Shown: one piece after another, positions 53,419 through 62,130 of the stretch
Position numbering within the stretch: the first letter of the stretch is position 1
Layout of the letters: each line of letters begins with the position of its first letter
Source: Rhizobium sophorae
GTDB lineage: Bacteria; Pseudomonadota; Alphaproteobacteria; Rhizobiales; Rhizobiaceae
Direction: 5' to 3'
Assembly: GCF_013087515.1 (NCBI RefSeq)
Contig: NZ_JABFCN010000023.1
Coordinates: 124,001 to 188,000, forward strand
DNA: 64,000 nt
Notes under the pieces: generated by a model
The model's input: only the letters and a program-made list of their open reading frames with translations
Databases searched by the model: none
Told to the model about the DNA's origin: nothing
Position numbers and translations under genes: made by a program

Positions 53419-53961
53419 TCAGCCTTGTCGTGATCGTTCAAAGTAGCGATTCACGATGTCCTTGACTTCGCTTGAACTGAACCCCGTAACCCATCTGTGC
53501 GGTATCGCGATGGTCCTTTCAAGAGGCTGTCGCTTGCGCAACTGTTCAATCATCTCCGGATCAGCATCTTTGCGCATAGTCAGGTAGATAAATCCCGCAT
53601 GCTCGGCTTGAGGGATATCAACGTGTTCGATCATTGACCAAGGGATGAACTTCGGCAGCATTTGACCAGCGATACCGTCGGGCCCGATCACCATTGTGGG
53701 CTTTCTGAAGTCCGCCTGCCGAGCCTTTACCGCCACATAAACGATGACGACGAGGAACAGGATCGCGAACAGGCCCTCTCCGACACCGCTCGTAGCTCTG
53801 CTCATTTCGATCTGCCCAAGGGCGATAAGTGAGAGGTAGACGAAAAGGAGCGCCATAACGCCAAGGAACATGAAGAGGTATCTAACGCTCCCTCGCAGTA
53901 CGAGAATTGGCTGGATGGCGTTTGGGTCGCTGTCGGCGGTGGGAGAATGCTCATCAGTCAT
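53419..53961 (-). CDS. Two-helix membrane protein with PH-like domain
   Basis: This 180-residue protein has two membrane helices (about 28-50 and 63-80) and a soluble C-terminal part beginning PTMVIGPDGIAGQMLPKFIPW. That part resembles the bacterial PH-like/STM3941 family, in which GI and W-S-M-I-E patterns follow two transmembrane helices. The N-terminus is Asp/Pro-rich. Nothing in the neighbourhood indicates a role. Confidence 0.7.
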   Translation of the reverse strand: MTDEHSPTADSDPNAIQPILVLRGSVRYLFMFLGVMALLFVYLSLIALGQIEMSRATSGVGEGLFAILFLVVIVYVAVKARQADFRKPTMVIGPDGIAGQMLPKFIPWSMIEHVDIPQAEHAGFIYLTMRKDADPEMIEQLRKRQPLERTIAIPHRWVTGFSSSEVKDIVNRYFERSRQG

Positions 53962-54110
53962 CGGTTGAATTCAACTCTCCACGCAAGTAATTCCGAGCAC
54001 ATCTTAACTGTGTAGAGCCGCGGCCCTTCGTTACAAGTATCTACTGGAAAATCGTTACGAACACCTGCAGGCGTGATACACAACCGAACAGTGCTCTAGG
54101 AAAGACGATC

Positions 54111-55250
54111 ATGCGGTATCTTCGGTCAGGGCCGCGTCGGCTTCACACCCAGGAGATGGGCGGTCCGCGCGCCAAAACGGTGGGCCTGAGGTCCGGTGAA
54201 ATCGCCGACCGGAATATTCGCGTCATTCTGGAGGCGATCCGCCGCCATGGCCCGCTGACGCGGATGGAGCTTGGCCGGCATTGCGGCCTGACCGGTCCCG
54301 GCATTACCAATATTCTCCGCCGATTGGCCGAGGAAAAGCTTGTCGCCTCCAACCGCCGCAATGGCCTCGGCGGAGGGGCCACGGCTACAGAGTTTGCCTT
54401 GCGCCCGGAAGGCGCCTTCTCGATCGGCGTCAAACTTCGCCAAAGGCGTGGCGAGGCTGTACTCATCGATCTCAGCGGCCAGGTCCATGACCGGGTCTAT
54501 TTCGGCCCGGATCCCGCAGACAAGGTCAAGCTAGTGCATGCGGCCGTCAGGGATATGGTCGATCGCCACGCGACATCGCCGATCATTGGCTTCGGCATCG
54601 CCGCCAACGACTGGACGGAGGATCAAAGCGATCAGATCGCCGCGATGTCGACGATAGCGCGGCCCTATGTCGAGAACGAGTGCACGGCGAGCCTTCTCGC
54701 CGAGCGCACGATCGGCAGCTCCAGCAGGGAAGGCGGACTTGCGATGATCATCATCGACGACGACGTTCAGGCCGGCTTTCTCATTCGCGGTGTTCCCTAT
54801 TCCGGCGTGCATGGCCGGGCGGGCAGCATCGGCGAAATGCTGACCGGCCCGGACAATGTTCAGCTGAACACCGTCGTCGGTTTCCAATCGCTGCGATCAC
54901 GGATCGGCGACGAGGCATTCGCCCGCCTCCTGCAAGGGGAGGAATTCTCCTCGCCGTCACTGTCGCAATGGATACGGGAAGCCGCCGGCCATCTGCTCGA
55001 TCCGATCATCGCCATGGCTGGTTTCCTCGCCCCGAGCGTCGTCATGATCGGCAGCGACCTGCCGCAGGGCGTGATCGAAGCGCTGATCCATCAGCTTTCG
55101 ATCGAGCGGCGCGATACCTCGACGAGGCCGTTGCTGACGCCCTGGATTTCGCCGATGAAACCCGCGAGCTTCAGCGGCGGCGGCGTTGCGCTCGGTGCAG
55201 CGCTCCTGCCCTTCCTCAACACTTTGCTGCTGCCGCCGGCCTCGGCCTGA
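54111..55250 (+). CDS. ROK-family transcriptional regulator
   Basis: This 379-residue ROK protein has an N-terminal winged HTH (RHGPLTRMELGRHCGLTGPG, then ITNILRRLAEEKLV) and an ROK body ending GVALGAALLPF. The usual zinc cluster CxCGxxGCxE is absent, and the sugar-binding HGRAGSIGEM replaces the canonical EIGH region, so it is a regulator and not a kinase. AGGAAA precedes the ATG. It is convergent with the Gfo/Idh gene and lies between the GH38 and ABC genes that share an operator, so it is one of two candidates to bind it. Confidence 0.86.
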   Translation: MRYLRSGPRRLHTQEMGGPRAKTVGLRSGEIADRNIRVILEAIRRHGPLTRMELGRHCGLTGPGITNILRRLAEEKLVASNRRNGLGGGATATEFALRPEGAFSIGVKLRQRRGEAVLIDLSGQVHDRVYFGPDPADKVKLVHAAVRDMVDRHATSPIIGFGIAANDWTEDQSDQIAAMSTIARPYVENECTASLLAERTIGSSSREGGLAMIIIDDDVQAGFLIRGVPYSGVHGRAGSIGEMLTGPDNVQLNTVVGFQSLRSRIGDEAFARLLQGEEFSSPSLSQWIREAAGHLLDPIIAMAGFLAPSVVMIGSDLPQGVIEALIHQLSIERRDTSTRPLLTPWISPMKPASFSGGGVALGAALLPFLNTLLLPPASA

Positions 55251-55258
55251 TGGCCGGG

Positions 55259-56305
55259 TCAACCGAGCGCTTCATCGGCGTGGCGGAGGTCGGAGGCCAG
55301 CGCCTTGTCCAGGACTTTCTGGATATTGGCCGCCCGCCGGAACGAGGGCTCCTGGGTCCTGCCCGCCCGCACGGCCTGGACGAAACGTTGGTAGTTCGTC
55401 TCGACCGGATCGAAGGGAATGTCCTGCCAGGTCGCCGTGTGCACGTCTTCTCCAAGACAGGCGCGAAGCGTGGATTTTCCGGTATCGTAGATCATCTCGA
55501 TCGAGCCGGTTTCGCCATAGACCCTGAGGCGCAGCTGATCCATCTGTCCGGCCGCCGTGCGTGTCGCCTGGATCGTCCCGATCGCGCCATTGGCGAAATC
55601 GACATTCATCGTGAAACTGTCGTTGGCGTCGAGATCATATTCGCCGATCCTATGGCCCGGTGCCTTGTCGAAGGTCTTGAGCCGCGCGAAGACATGGGCG
55701 ATATCGAGCCCTGAACCGTAGGATGCGAAATCGACAATGTGGATGCCGATGTCGCCGAGCGCGCCATTCGATCCATGTTTTTTGCTCAGTCGCCAAAGCC
55801 ATTTGCTCTCGCTCTTCCAGTCGCCCCAATGGCGGCCGACCAGCCAGCTTTGCAGATGGGATGCCTCGACGTGCCTGACCTCCCCGATTTCGCCGGCGAG
55901 TACCATCTGCCGGCCTTTCTGAAGGGCGGGCGAATTGCGATAGGTGAAATTGACCATGCCGACCTTGCCCGATCGCTCGATGGCCTCGGTCATCTCCATG
56001 GCCTTGACCGCATCGGTGGCGAGCGGCTTTTCGCAGAAGACGTGCTTGCCGGCGGCAATCGCCTGAAGCGTCGTCGGGTGGTGAATGCGGTCCGGCGTGA
56101 CGTTTGCCACTGCGTCGAACTCGCCCCAGGCGAGAGCATCCTCGAGGGTCGTGAAGTGATTGGCGATGCCATGTTCGGTGCAAAAGGCCGCGAGCCTTTC
56201 CGGGACGATGTCGACGCCGCCCACGACGCTGACGCCTTCGATCGCCTTGAAGTTGGCGGCATGCTGGTTGGCCATTCCGCCGGTACCGAGAATGAGTAGA
56301 CGCAT
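55259..56305 (-). CDS. Gfo/Idh/MocA-family dehydrogenase
   Basis: This 348-residue NAD(P)-dependent oxidoreductase has the Rossmann start RLLILGTGGMANQHAANF, then FCEKPLATDAVKAMEM with the catalytic EKP motif. The C-terminal substrate domain contains GALGDIGIHIVDFASYGSG. GGAGG lies five bases before the ATG at 56305, better than the ATG at 56317. Such enzymes oxidise sugars, inositols or sugar acids. It is divergent from the ABC operon and probably processes the imported sugar or its cleavage product. Confidence 0.88.
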   Translation of the reverse strand: MRLLILGTGGMANQHAANFKAIEGVSVVGGVDIVPERLAAFCTEHGIANHFTTLEDALAWGEFDAVANVTPDRIHHPTTLQAIAAGKHVFCEKPLATDAVKAMEMTEAIERSGKVGMVNFTYRNSPALQKGRQMVLAGEIGEVRHVEASHLQSWLVGRHWGDWKSESKWLWRLSKKHGSNGALGDIGIHIVDFASYGSGLDIAHVFARLKTFDKAPGHRIGEYDLDANDSFTMNVDFANGAIGTIQATRTAAGQMDQLRLRVYGETGSIEMIYDTGKSTLRACLGEDVHTATWQDIPFDPVETNYQRFVQAVRAGRTQEPSFRRAANIQKVLDKALASDLRHADEALG

Positions 56306-56465
56306 CCTATCCTCCATGGAATTAACTTCCCCGCCGCAGTTCAGCCGGGGCAAAACCGCACTCACCCCATCGCAGCCATCCGCGATTGCCTCGTGCTCTT
56401 CTCAGGAAAATTGCGGTGGACGCGCCGCGCGCCAACAGGACGCTTCATCACTTCACGGCGCGGAT

Positions 56466-56500
56466 CCTTTTCCGAAAATCGATCTCGATTTTCCGGAACT
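56466..56500. repeat. Palindromic repeat, rhizobial type
   Basis: GAAAATCGA (56474-56482) and TCGATTTTC (56485-56493) form a perfect 9-bp hairpin with a two-base loop, embedded in CCTTTTCC and CCGGAA flanks. The motif is a frequent palindromic repeat in Rhizobium intergenic DNA, and a second, more degenerate copy lies at 58071-58109. Confidence 0.6.
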
Positions 56501-56564
56501 GTGCACTAGCTGCTGTTGATTGTCGCCAGCATCTCAACCTCCCAGGTCTGGCCTTCCAAGCTGT

Positions 56565-56597
56565 GGCTTGACATCAAATCAAAGTAACTTAATCTAA
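56565..56597 (+). promoter_or_regulatory. Promoter/operator of the sugar ABC operon, shared with GH38
   Basis: This 33-bp element holds TTGACA and TAATCT at 16-base spacing, with AAAGTAACTTAATCTAA inside. It matches the GH38 promoter element at 52701-52734 in 30 of 33 positions, in opposite orientation relative to the window but the same orientation relative to the gene. It is 78 bases before the substrate-binding protein start. A common ROK regulator is the likely binder. Confidence 0.7.
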
Positions 56598-56674
56598 TTA
56601 ATGCAGCACGGAAATGAGGAGAGGTCAACTGACCGCCAAGGCTGTATCCGTTCAAAATGGGGAGGAGACCCATC

Positions 56675-57973
56675 ATGAAGAGCGCCACCGTCAGCGCATT
56701 TGCGCTGAGCACATTGTTATTTTCAGCATCTGTTTCATTTGCCCAGGAACTTGCCACTAAGGACAGGATCGGCCTCGCCGATGCGCCAAAATCCCTCGTC
56801 GTCCGTTTGACGAACGATAGTCCGAACAATGCGGATCCGGTGATCGCCGAGGGCTACCAGAAGCTCTTCGTCGATTTCATCAAAAAGCATCCGGACTGGA
56901 AATTGCAGCTGCAATTCATGTCCTCGGACATTGGAACCGAACAGGCCAAGATGCTGGAGCAGGCCAAAGCCGGCAACGCGCCTGACTGCGCTGCGGTCGA
57001 CTCGTTCGTTCTTTCGCAGTTCATGGTCAATAATGTTCTTGCGGACTTCACACCGTATTTTTCGAAGGAGGAGGTGGATGACCTGTTCCCCTTCATCCGC
57101 AGCGGCATCACGGATAAGGACCAGAAGGTCCGCGCCTGGTGGTGGGATACCGACCTTCGTGTGCTCTACCGCAACAAGTCGATCGTGGCGGATGCGCCGC
57201 AGACATGGGACGACCTGAAAAAGGCAGCGCTCGCCTCCACCAAAGAAGGCATGGAAGGTGTTCTCTTCAATGGCGGGCGCTGGGAAGGAACGACGTTCGA
57301 CTGGCTCGCAAATTACTGGGCGCTGGGCGGCAAGCTTGTCGACGACTCGGGCAAGCCGGTATTCGGCGAAGGCGAGAACAAGGAGAAATTCCTGAAGGCG
57401 CTGAATTATTTCAAGGATCTCGTCGATTCGGGTGCCGCGCCCAAGCGTGTCAGCACGATCGCGAATTACGACGATATGAATGCTGCGGCCGCAGCGGCGA
57501 CGACGGCCCTCTTCATCGGCGGCAACTGGCAATATGCGCAGCTGAAGGCCACGCTCGACGAGGACGAGTTCAACAACTGGACCTTCTCGCCGATCCCCGG
57601 CCCCAGCGCCGATCAGCGTTCGACCGGCACCGGCGGCTGGACGATCGCCTCCTTCAGCAAGGACAAGGACAAGATCGAGATGTGCGCCAACCTCGCACGC
57701 GAAGTCTATATGGGCCCGGCAAACGCGCTGCAGCAGCAGTTGCCGACCAGGAAGTCGCTGTTCGACAAATATGAGGTCTTCTCCACCGAAGCCAACAAGA
57801 CCTTCGCCAAGGCTCTGGTCGACGGACAGGCACGCCCGGGTGTGCCGATCTATCCCGAAATCTCCAACCAGATCCAGATCATGATGGGTGACGTGCTCTC
57901 GGGCACCAAAAAGCCGGAAGACGCTTTGAATGCCGCCTTCAACGCAGCATTGGAGGCTTACAAGCGCCTCTAG
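56675..57973 (+). CDS. ABC sugar transporter substrate-binding protein (family 1)
   Basis: This 432-residue periplasmic sugar-binding protein has a signal peptide (TVSAFALSTLLFSASVSFA|QE) and family-1 features: TEQAKMLEQAKAGNAPDCAA, WWWDTDLRVLYRNK, and GTGGWTIASFSKDKDKIEMC. GGGGAGGAG lies upstream of the ATG at 56675. It delivers sugar to the permeases at 58145 and 59071. Given the shared operator with the alpha-mannosidase, a mannoside or oligosaccharide is a reasonable guess. Confidence 0.9.
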   Translation: MKSATVSAFALSTLLFSASVSFAQELATKDRIGLADAPKSLVVRLTNDSPNNADPVIAEGYQKLFVDFIKKHPDWKLQLQFMSSDIGTEQAKMLEQAKAGNAPDCAAVDSFVLSQFMVNNVLADFTPYFSKEEVDDLFPFIRSGITDKDQKVRAWWWDTDLRVLYRNKSIVADAPQTWDDLKKAALASTKEGMEGVLFNGGRWEGTTFDWLANYWALGGKLVDDSGKPVFGEGENKEKFLKALNYFKDLVDSGAAPKRVSTIANYDDMNAAAAAATTALFIGGNWQYAQLKATLDEDEFNNWTFSPIPGPSADQRSTGTGGWTIASFSKDKDKIEMCANLAREVYMGPANALQQQLPTRKSLFDKYEVFSTEANKTFAKALVDGQARPGVPIYPEISNQIQIMMGDVLSGTKKPEDALNAAFNAALEAYKRL

Positions 57974-58070
57974 TGCTTCTGAGCGTGACGGCGCCTGCCG
58001 CCAGGCGCCGTCGACCTACAGCGCCGCGCCTCTTTGGAGACGCGCAAAGGAGGCTGGAGACTTTGAACCT

Positions 58071-58109
58071 GCGCATCGTGCTTTGCGAATATTGATTCCG
58101 ATTTTCCGG
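58071..58109. repeat. Palindromic repeat between SBP and permease genes
   Basis: GCGCATCGTGCTTTGCG is followed by a GATTCCGATTTTCCGG arm, a degenerate copy of the rhizobial palindromic repeat seen at 56466-56500. It lies in the 171-base gap between the binding protein and the first permease. A stable hairpin there could protect the upstream mRNA and favour excess binding protein. The functional effect is inferred. Confidence 0.5.
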
Positions 58110-58144
58110 CCGATGTGTTAGCGAAACCCCGGACAGAGAAGCCA

Positions 58145-59074
58145 ATGAGCCCCATTGCCATCGAGGCTGACAGCCCGCCTCAAAGCAGAACGTTCATGCG
58201 CCGTTTCGCCGGTGCGCCCCTGCCCTGGATCATGCCTGTGATCGTCGTCATCGGCATCTTCTACCTTTACCCCGTCATCGACGTTTTCAGGCTTTCATTC
58301 ACCAACGCCACGCTGATCGGCGACAATCAGGATTATACGCTGGGGTCGATCACCAATGCGCTGAGCTCGCCGCAGCTGCCCGACATTTTATGGGCGACCC
58401 TGATCTTTGTCGGCGGCAGCGTCATCGGTCAGCAGATTTTAGGCCTTGCGGTCGCTGTCGTGGTTATCCGCGGCGAAAAGCGCGGCCTGTTCGGCACCAC
58501 CATTTTGAGGACGACGGCGCTGGTTGCCTGGGTCGTCCCTGGAATTGCCGGCGGCATCATCTGGCAGATGCTCTTTTCCGAAGCGCCATACGGTGCGCTG
58601 AACAGCATTCTGCGGCTGATGCATATGCCGACGGTCGCCTGGCTCTCGGATCCGTCAATCGCACCGTGGTCTACCCTCATCTCCAACATCTGGCGCGGCA
58701 CGGCATTTTCGATGGTCGTCATGTATGCGGCGCTGAAGTCGATCGATCCCTCGCTCTATGAAGCGGCGGAGGTCGACGGCGCGACGGCATCGCAGCAGTT
58801 TTTCTTCGTCACGCTTCCGCAGCTGCGCGCGGCAATCCTCGTCAACATGATCCTCATCACGATCCAGACGGTGAATACCTTCGATGCGATCATCACGCTG
58901 ACGGGCGGCGGTCCGGGGCGTGCGACCGAGGTCATCTCGCTCTACGTCTTCAATATCGTCTTTAGAAACTACGACCTGTCCGGCGGCAGCGTGCTCTCCG
59001 TGCTCATGCTGATCATCAGCCTCGGGCTCGCCTTTATCTATGCATCGTTCCTGCCGAAGGAGGAAGAGCAATGA
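58145..59074 (+). CDS. ABC sugar transporter permease (MalF/UgpA type)
   Basis: This is a 309-residue inner-membrane subunit with six helices. The first follows LPWIMPVIVVIGIFYLYP, and the EAA loop is YEAAEVDGATASQQFFFVTL near residue 210. The stretch LTGGGPGRATEVISLYVFN is typical of MalF-type subunits. It overlaps the next permease gene by four bases (ATGA). The ATG at 58145 is preferred to the one at 58115. Confidence 0.9.
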   Translation: MSPIAIEADSPPQSRTFMRRFAGAPLPWIMPVIVVIGIFYLYPVIDVFRLSFTNATLIGDNQDYTLGSITNALSSPQLPDILWATLIFVGGSVIGQQILGLAVAVVVIRGEKRGLFGTTILRTTALVAWVVPGIAGGIIWQMLFSEAPYGALNSILRLMHMPTVAWLSDPSIAPWSTLISNIWRGTAFSMVVMYAALKSIDPSLYEAAEVDGATASQQFFFVTLPQLRAAILVNMILITIQTVNTFDAIITLTGGGPGRATEVISLYVFNIVFRNYDLSGGSVLSVLMLIISLGLAFIYASFLPKEEEQ

Positions 59075-59913
59075 GTGGACGGACCGGAACGCGGCTCGGC
59101 GATGCCATGAGCTATCTGTTCATGCTGGTAATGTTCGTATTCTTCGCCGGCCCCCTCACCTATCTCCTGTCGATGGCGATGCGCGACAAGCGCGAGATTT
59201 ATCGCGGAGCGGCGCGGTATATTCCCAACAATCCCACCATCGACAATTTCATCACCGTTTTGAACAACAGCTACTTTCCGATCTATCTCTGGAACGGCCT
59301 CAAGCTTGCCGCCCTTAGCGGACTGGGCGTCCTGATCGTCGCACTGCCCGCGGCATATGCCTTTTCCCGCTTTCAGTTCCGGGGCAAGGGCCTGTCGATG
59401 ATGGGGCTGCTGCTTTTCCAGATGATCTCGCCGCTTGTCATCATGGTGCCGCTCTACCGCTACATGAACCGCCTCGGCCTGCTGGATACGCATTTTGCCG
59501 TCGTCATGGTCTATATCGCGCTTGGCGTTCCGCTGGCGACCTGGCTTCTGAAGAGCTCGGTCGACGGCATCCCGCGCAGCCTCGACGAAGCCGCCATGAT
59601 CGACGGCTGCAACAGGTTCTCGGTCTTCTGGCGCATCATTTTGCCATTATCGGCGCCGGGGATAGCCTCCGTCTTCATCATCACGGTGATTGCCGGCTGG
59701 TCGCAATTTCTGGTGCCTTTTCTGTTGCTCACGAAAAATGATCTGATGCCGATCGGCGTCGGGATCTTTAACTTCCGCGGCATGCAGACCGACTCGTCCA
59801 TCCAGTTGCTTGCCGCCGCCTGCCTGATCGCGGTCGTTCCGGCGATCGTCGCCTTTCTGTCGCTCCAGCGGCTGATCCTCGGTGCGATGACCAGCGGCGC
59901 GGTCAAGGGATGA
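59071..59913 (+). CDS. ABC sugar transporter permease (MalG/UgpE type)
   Basis: This is a 280-residue partner permease with six helices. It has the MalG-type EAA loop DEAAMIDGCNRFSVFWRIIL and YIALGVPLATWLLKSSVDGI before it. With the preceding protein it forms the channel; energy would come from the MalK-type ATPase at 62131. It overlaps the previous gene by four bases. Confidence 0.91.
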   Translation: MSGRTGTRLGDAMSYLFMLVMFVFFAGPLTYLLSMAMRDKREIYRGAARYIPNNPTIDNFITVLNNSYFPIYLWNGLKLAALSGLGVLIVALPAAYAFSRFQFRGKGLSMMGLLLFQMISPLVIMVPLYRYMNRLGLLDTHFAVVMVYIALGVPLATWLLKSSVDGIPRSLDEAAMIDGCNRFSVFWRIILPLSAPGIASVFIITVIAGWSQFLVPFLLLTKNDLMPIGVGIFNFRGMQTDSSIQLLAAACLIAVVPAIVAFLSLQRLILGAMTSGAVKG

Positions 59914-59951
59914 CGAGCGGTTCAGGCTATGCGCAAGGAAGGATTTCGAGC

Positions 59952-61190
59952 ATGAACCAGACACTCGGCGCCAGGCTGTCCCCGGATCTGACCGGCGCCA
60001 ATGTCGAAGATGCAGGTGAGCACAACAGGGCCGTCGTCCTGCGCTGCATTCATCGCCAGGCGCCGATTTCGCGGGCTGAAATTGCCAGGCGGACGGGTTT
60101 TACCAAACCAGCGATCGCCCGGATCGTCGATCGGCTGCTGGACGAGGGCCTGATCATGGAAGCCCGCCGGCGGCATGGGCTGAGAGGCCAGCCGGCGATC
60201 GAACTCGAAATCAATCCGGATGCCTGTTTTGCCATCGGCATCAACATCGATCGCGACCATCTGACGATCCTGGCCGTCGATGCCGTCGGCAACGTCCGCG
60301 CCCGCGTGCATCACGAGAAACGTTTCATCCTGCCTGCGGAATTCCTGCAGCTCACGGCCGACGCGATTTCGCATTTCCAGCGCAGCCGCCTCATCGACGA
60401 TGCGCGCCTGGCCGGCATCGGCTTGGCGATGCCGGATTGGCTTGGCGAGATATCGCTCCTCGGCAAGCCCGAGGCTTATCAGGAATGGACAGCATTCGAT
60501 GTGCGCGCCGCACTGGAAAACCTGACGCAGCATCCCGTCTTCATCGAAAACGAAGCCAATGCCGCAGCCCTTGCCGAACTCGATTACGGACTAGGCGCTG
60601 AAAGCAGCAGCTTCTTCTATATCGCCATCAATCCATGCCCGGGCGGCGGCCTCGTGCTCGACGGCAACGGTCATCGCGGCGCCATGGGCCTCAGCGGTGA
60701 AATCGGCTGGCTGCCGATCGCCGACGGCCGGGACGGGAAAGCCCATAAGGTTCAGCTTCTCGGCGAGATATTCTCGCTGTTCTTCCTCTATGATTTCCTC
60801 GCGCAGCACGGCGTCGAGGTGAGTGTTCCCCACGATCTCCTGACGCTGGATGCGCATGGCAGGCGCCTCGTGTCGCAATGGCTGAAGGAAATGAGCGCGC
60901 ATCTGGCTGTCGCCGTCAAGCATATCGGCATGGTCGTCGACCCCGACGCCGTCCTCGTCGGTGGCAGATTGCCGATCCGCATAGTCGACGAATTGCTGCG
61001 CTACGTGCACGAGCATCTCGATGCCGAGGACACCAGTCTTCCCTCGCTTCATCGCGCTTCGCTCGGAGAGGATGCTTCGGCCATGGGAGCGGCGGCCATG
61101 CCGATGGCAGCAGCCCTGATGCTCGCGTCAGCCGACGCGGCGCAACGCACACGTTCACCACTCAAGAACATGGATCGCCTGAACGGTTGA
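59952..61190 (+). CDS. ROK-family transcriptional regulator (second)
   Basis: This 412-residue ROK protein carries an N-terminal HTH (APISRAEIARRTGFTKPAIA, RIVDRLLDEGLI) and the ROK domain from about 85. It has HRGAMGLSGEIGWLPI, related to the sugar-binding EIGH motif, but no zinc Cys cluster, so kinase activity is unlikely. AGGAAGG lies before the ATG at 59952. It is co-directional with the ABC genes and probably senses the imported sugar, acting on the shared element at 56565 and 52701. Confidence 0.87.
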   Translation: MNQTLGARLSPDLTGANVEDAGEHNRAVVLRCIHRQAPISRAEIARRTGFTKPAIARIVDRLLDEGLIMEARRRHGLRGQPAIELEINPDACFAIGINIDRDHLTILAVDAVGNVRARVHHEKRFILPAEFLQLTADAISHFQRSRLIDDARLAGIGLAMPDWLGEISLLGKPEAYQEWTAFDVRAALENLTQHPVFIENEANAAALAELDYGLGAESSSFFYIAINPCPGGGLVLDGNGHRGAMGLSGEIGWLPIADGRDGKAHKVQLLGEIFSLFFLYDFLAQHGVEVSVPHDLLTLDAHGRRLVSQWLKEMSAHLAVAVKHIGMVVDPDAVLVGGRLPIRIVDELLRYVHEHLDAEDTSLPSLHRASLGEDASAMGAAAMPMAAALMLASADAAQRTRSPLKNMDRLNG

Positions 61191-61253
61191 AACGGCCGCA
61201 AGGCCCACGGATTTTGGTGAAGAACGGATTTTCGCGAAGATAGGAGAGTTTTG

Positions 61254-62108
61254 GTGAAGATCGGCTTTTACACCTCGACATTCAACGATCGCCCCCTGGA
61301 GGAAGTGGTTGATTTCGCCGCGTCGGCCGGGTTCGATGCCATCGAGATCGATGTCGGCGGTCATATCAAGACGCCCGATCGGGTGGAGGCCGCCGTCGCG
61401 CTCGCGCGTAGCCGCGGCCTCTTCGTGTCGTCGATCACCTATTTCGGCAATCAGCTCGATGCCGACCGGGCAAAACGAAAGGCACTTCGCGAAACGACCG
61501 CCGAATTCGCCGGCGCGATCGGGCAAGTGGGCGTCCCGATCTTCGTGATCTTCCCAGGCCGAGACGACACCGCAAGCGACGAAGCCAACTATGATGATTT
61601 CGCCGATTTTGCCAACGAGTTGATTGCGCAGACGGAGCCCTATGGCCTGACCTTCGCAATCGAGAACTGGCCGGGTCCGAAGGACAATTTCATCGGAACG
61701 ACGCCGAAAGGATGGCAGGAGCTTTTTCAGAGGATCCGGGATCCCCGCTTCGGCCTGGAATTCGATCCCTCGCACCTCATCCGCATCGGCGTCGATCCCT
61801 ATCAGGCGATGGAGGCGGTGAAGGATCGCATCGCCATCCTTCATGCCAAGGACACGGCAATCGATCGGAAGGGGCTGCAGGCTGTCGGCTATCACGGCAA
61901 GGGCTGGTGGCAATACAAGCTGCCCGGGCTCGGCCTCATCGATTGGCCGAGGTTTCTGCGCCAGGCCCGCGGGGCTGGCTTTGACGGCACGCTGTCGATC
62001 GAACACGAGGATGCCGCCTATGGCTGGCCGGGCAAAGACCTGGCCGCGCGCAAAGACGGCGAGCGCCTCGGCCTCGATTATCTGAGAAATGTCCTGAGCG
62101 GACTTTGA
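61254..62108 (+). CDS. Sugar phosphate isomerase/epimerase-like TIM barrel
   Basis: This is a 284-residue AP-endonuclease-2-type TIM barrel of the sugar isomerase family. It shows VKIGFYTSTFNDRPLEEVVD at the start, the metal-type residues IENWPGP, FEFDPSHLIRIG-like LEFDPSHLIRIGVDP, ILHAKDTAID and LSIEHEDAAYGW. Such proteins include xylose/tagatose isomerases and IolE/IolI-type enzymes. It has GTG or TTG start (GTG at 61254 chosen, GGAG nearby). It lies between the ROK regulator and the ATPase of the sugar system, so it acts on the same sugar. Confidence 0.82.
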   Translation: MKIGFYTSTFNDRPLEEVVDFAASAGFDAIEIDVGGHIKTPDRVEAAVALARSRGLFVSSITYFGNQLDADRAKRKALRETTAEFAGAIGQVGVPIFVIFPGRDDTASDEANYDDFADFANELIAQTEPYGLTFAIENWPGPKDNFIGTTPKGWQELFQRIRDPRFGLEFDPSHLIRIGVDPYQAMEAVKDRIAILHAKDTAIDRKGLQAVGYHGKGWWQYKLPGLGLIDWPRFLRQARGAGFDGTLSIEHEDAAYGWPGKDLAARKDGERLGLDYLRNVLSGL

Positions 62109-62130
62109 CAGCGATTTCGGGAGGACGGTA

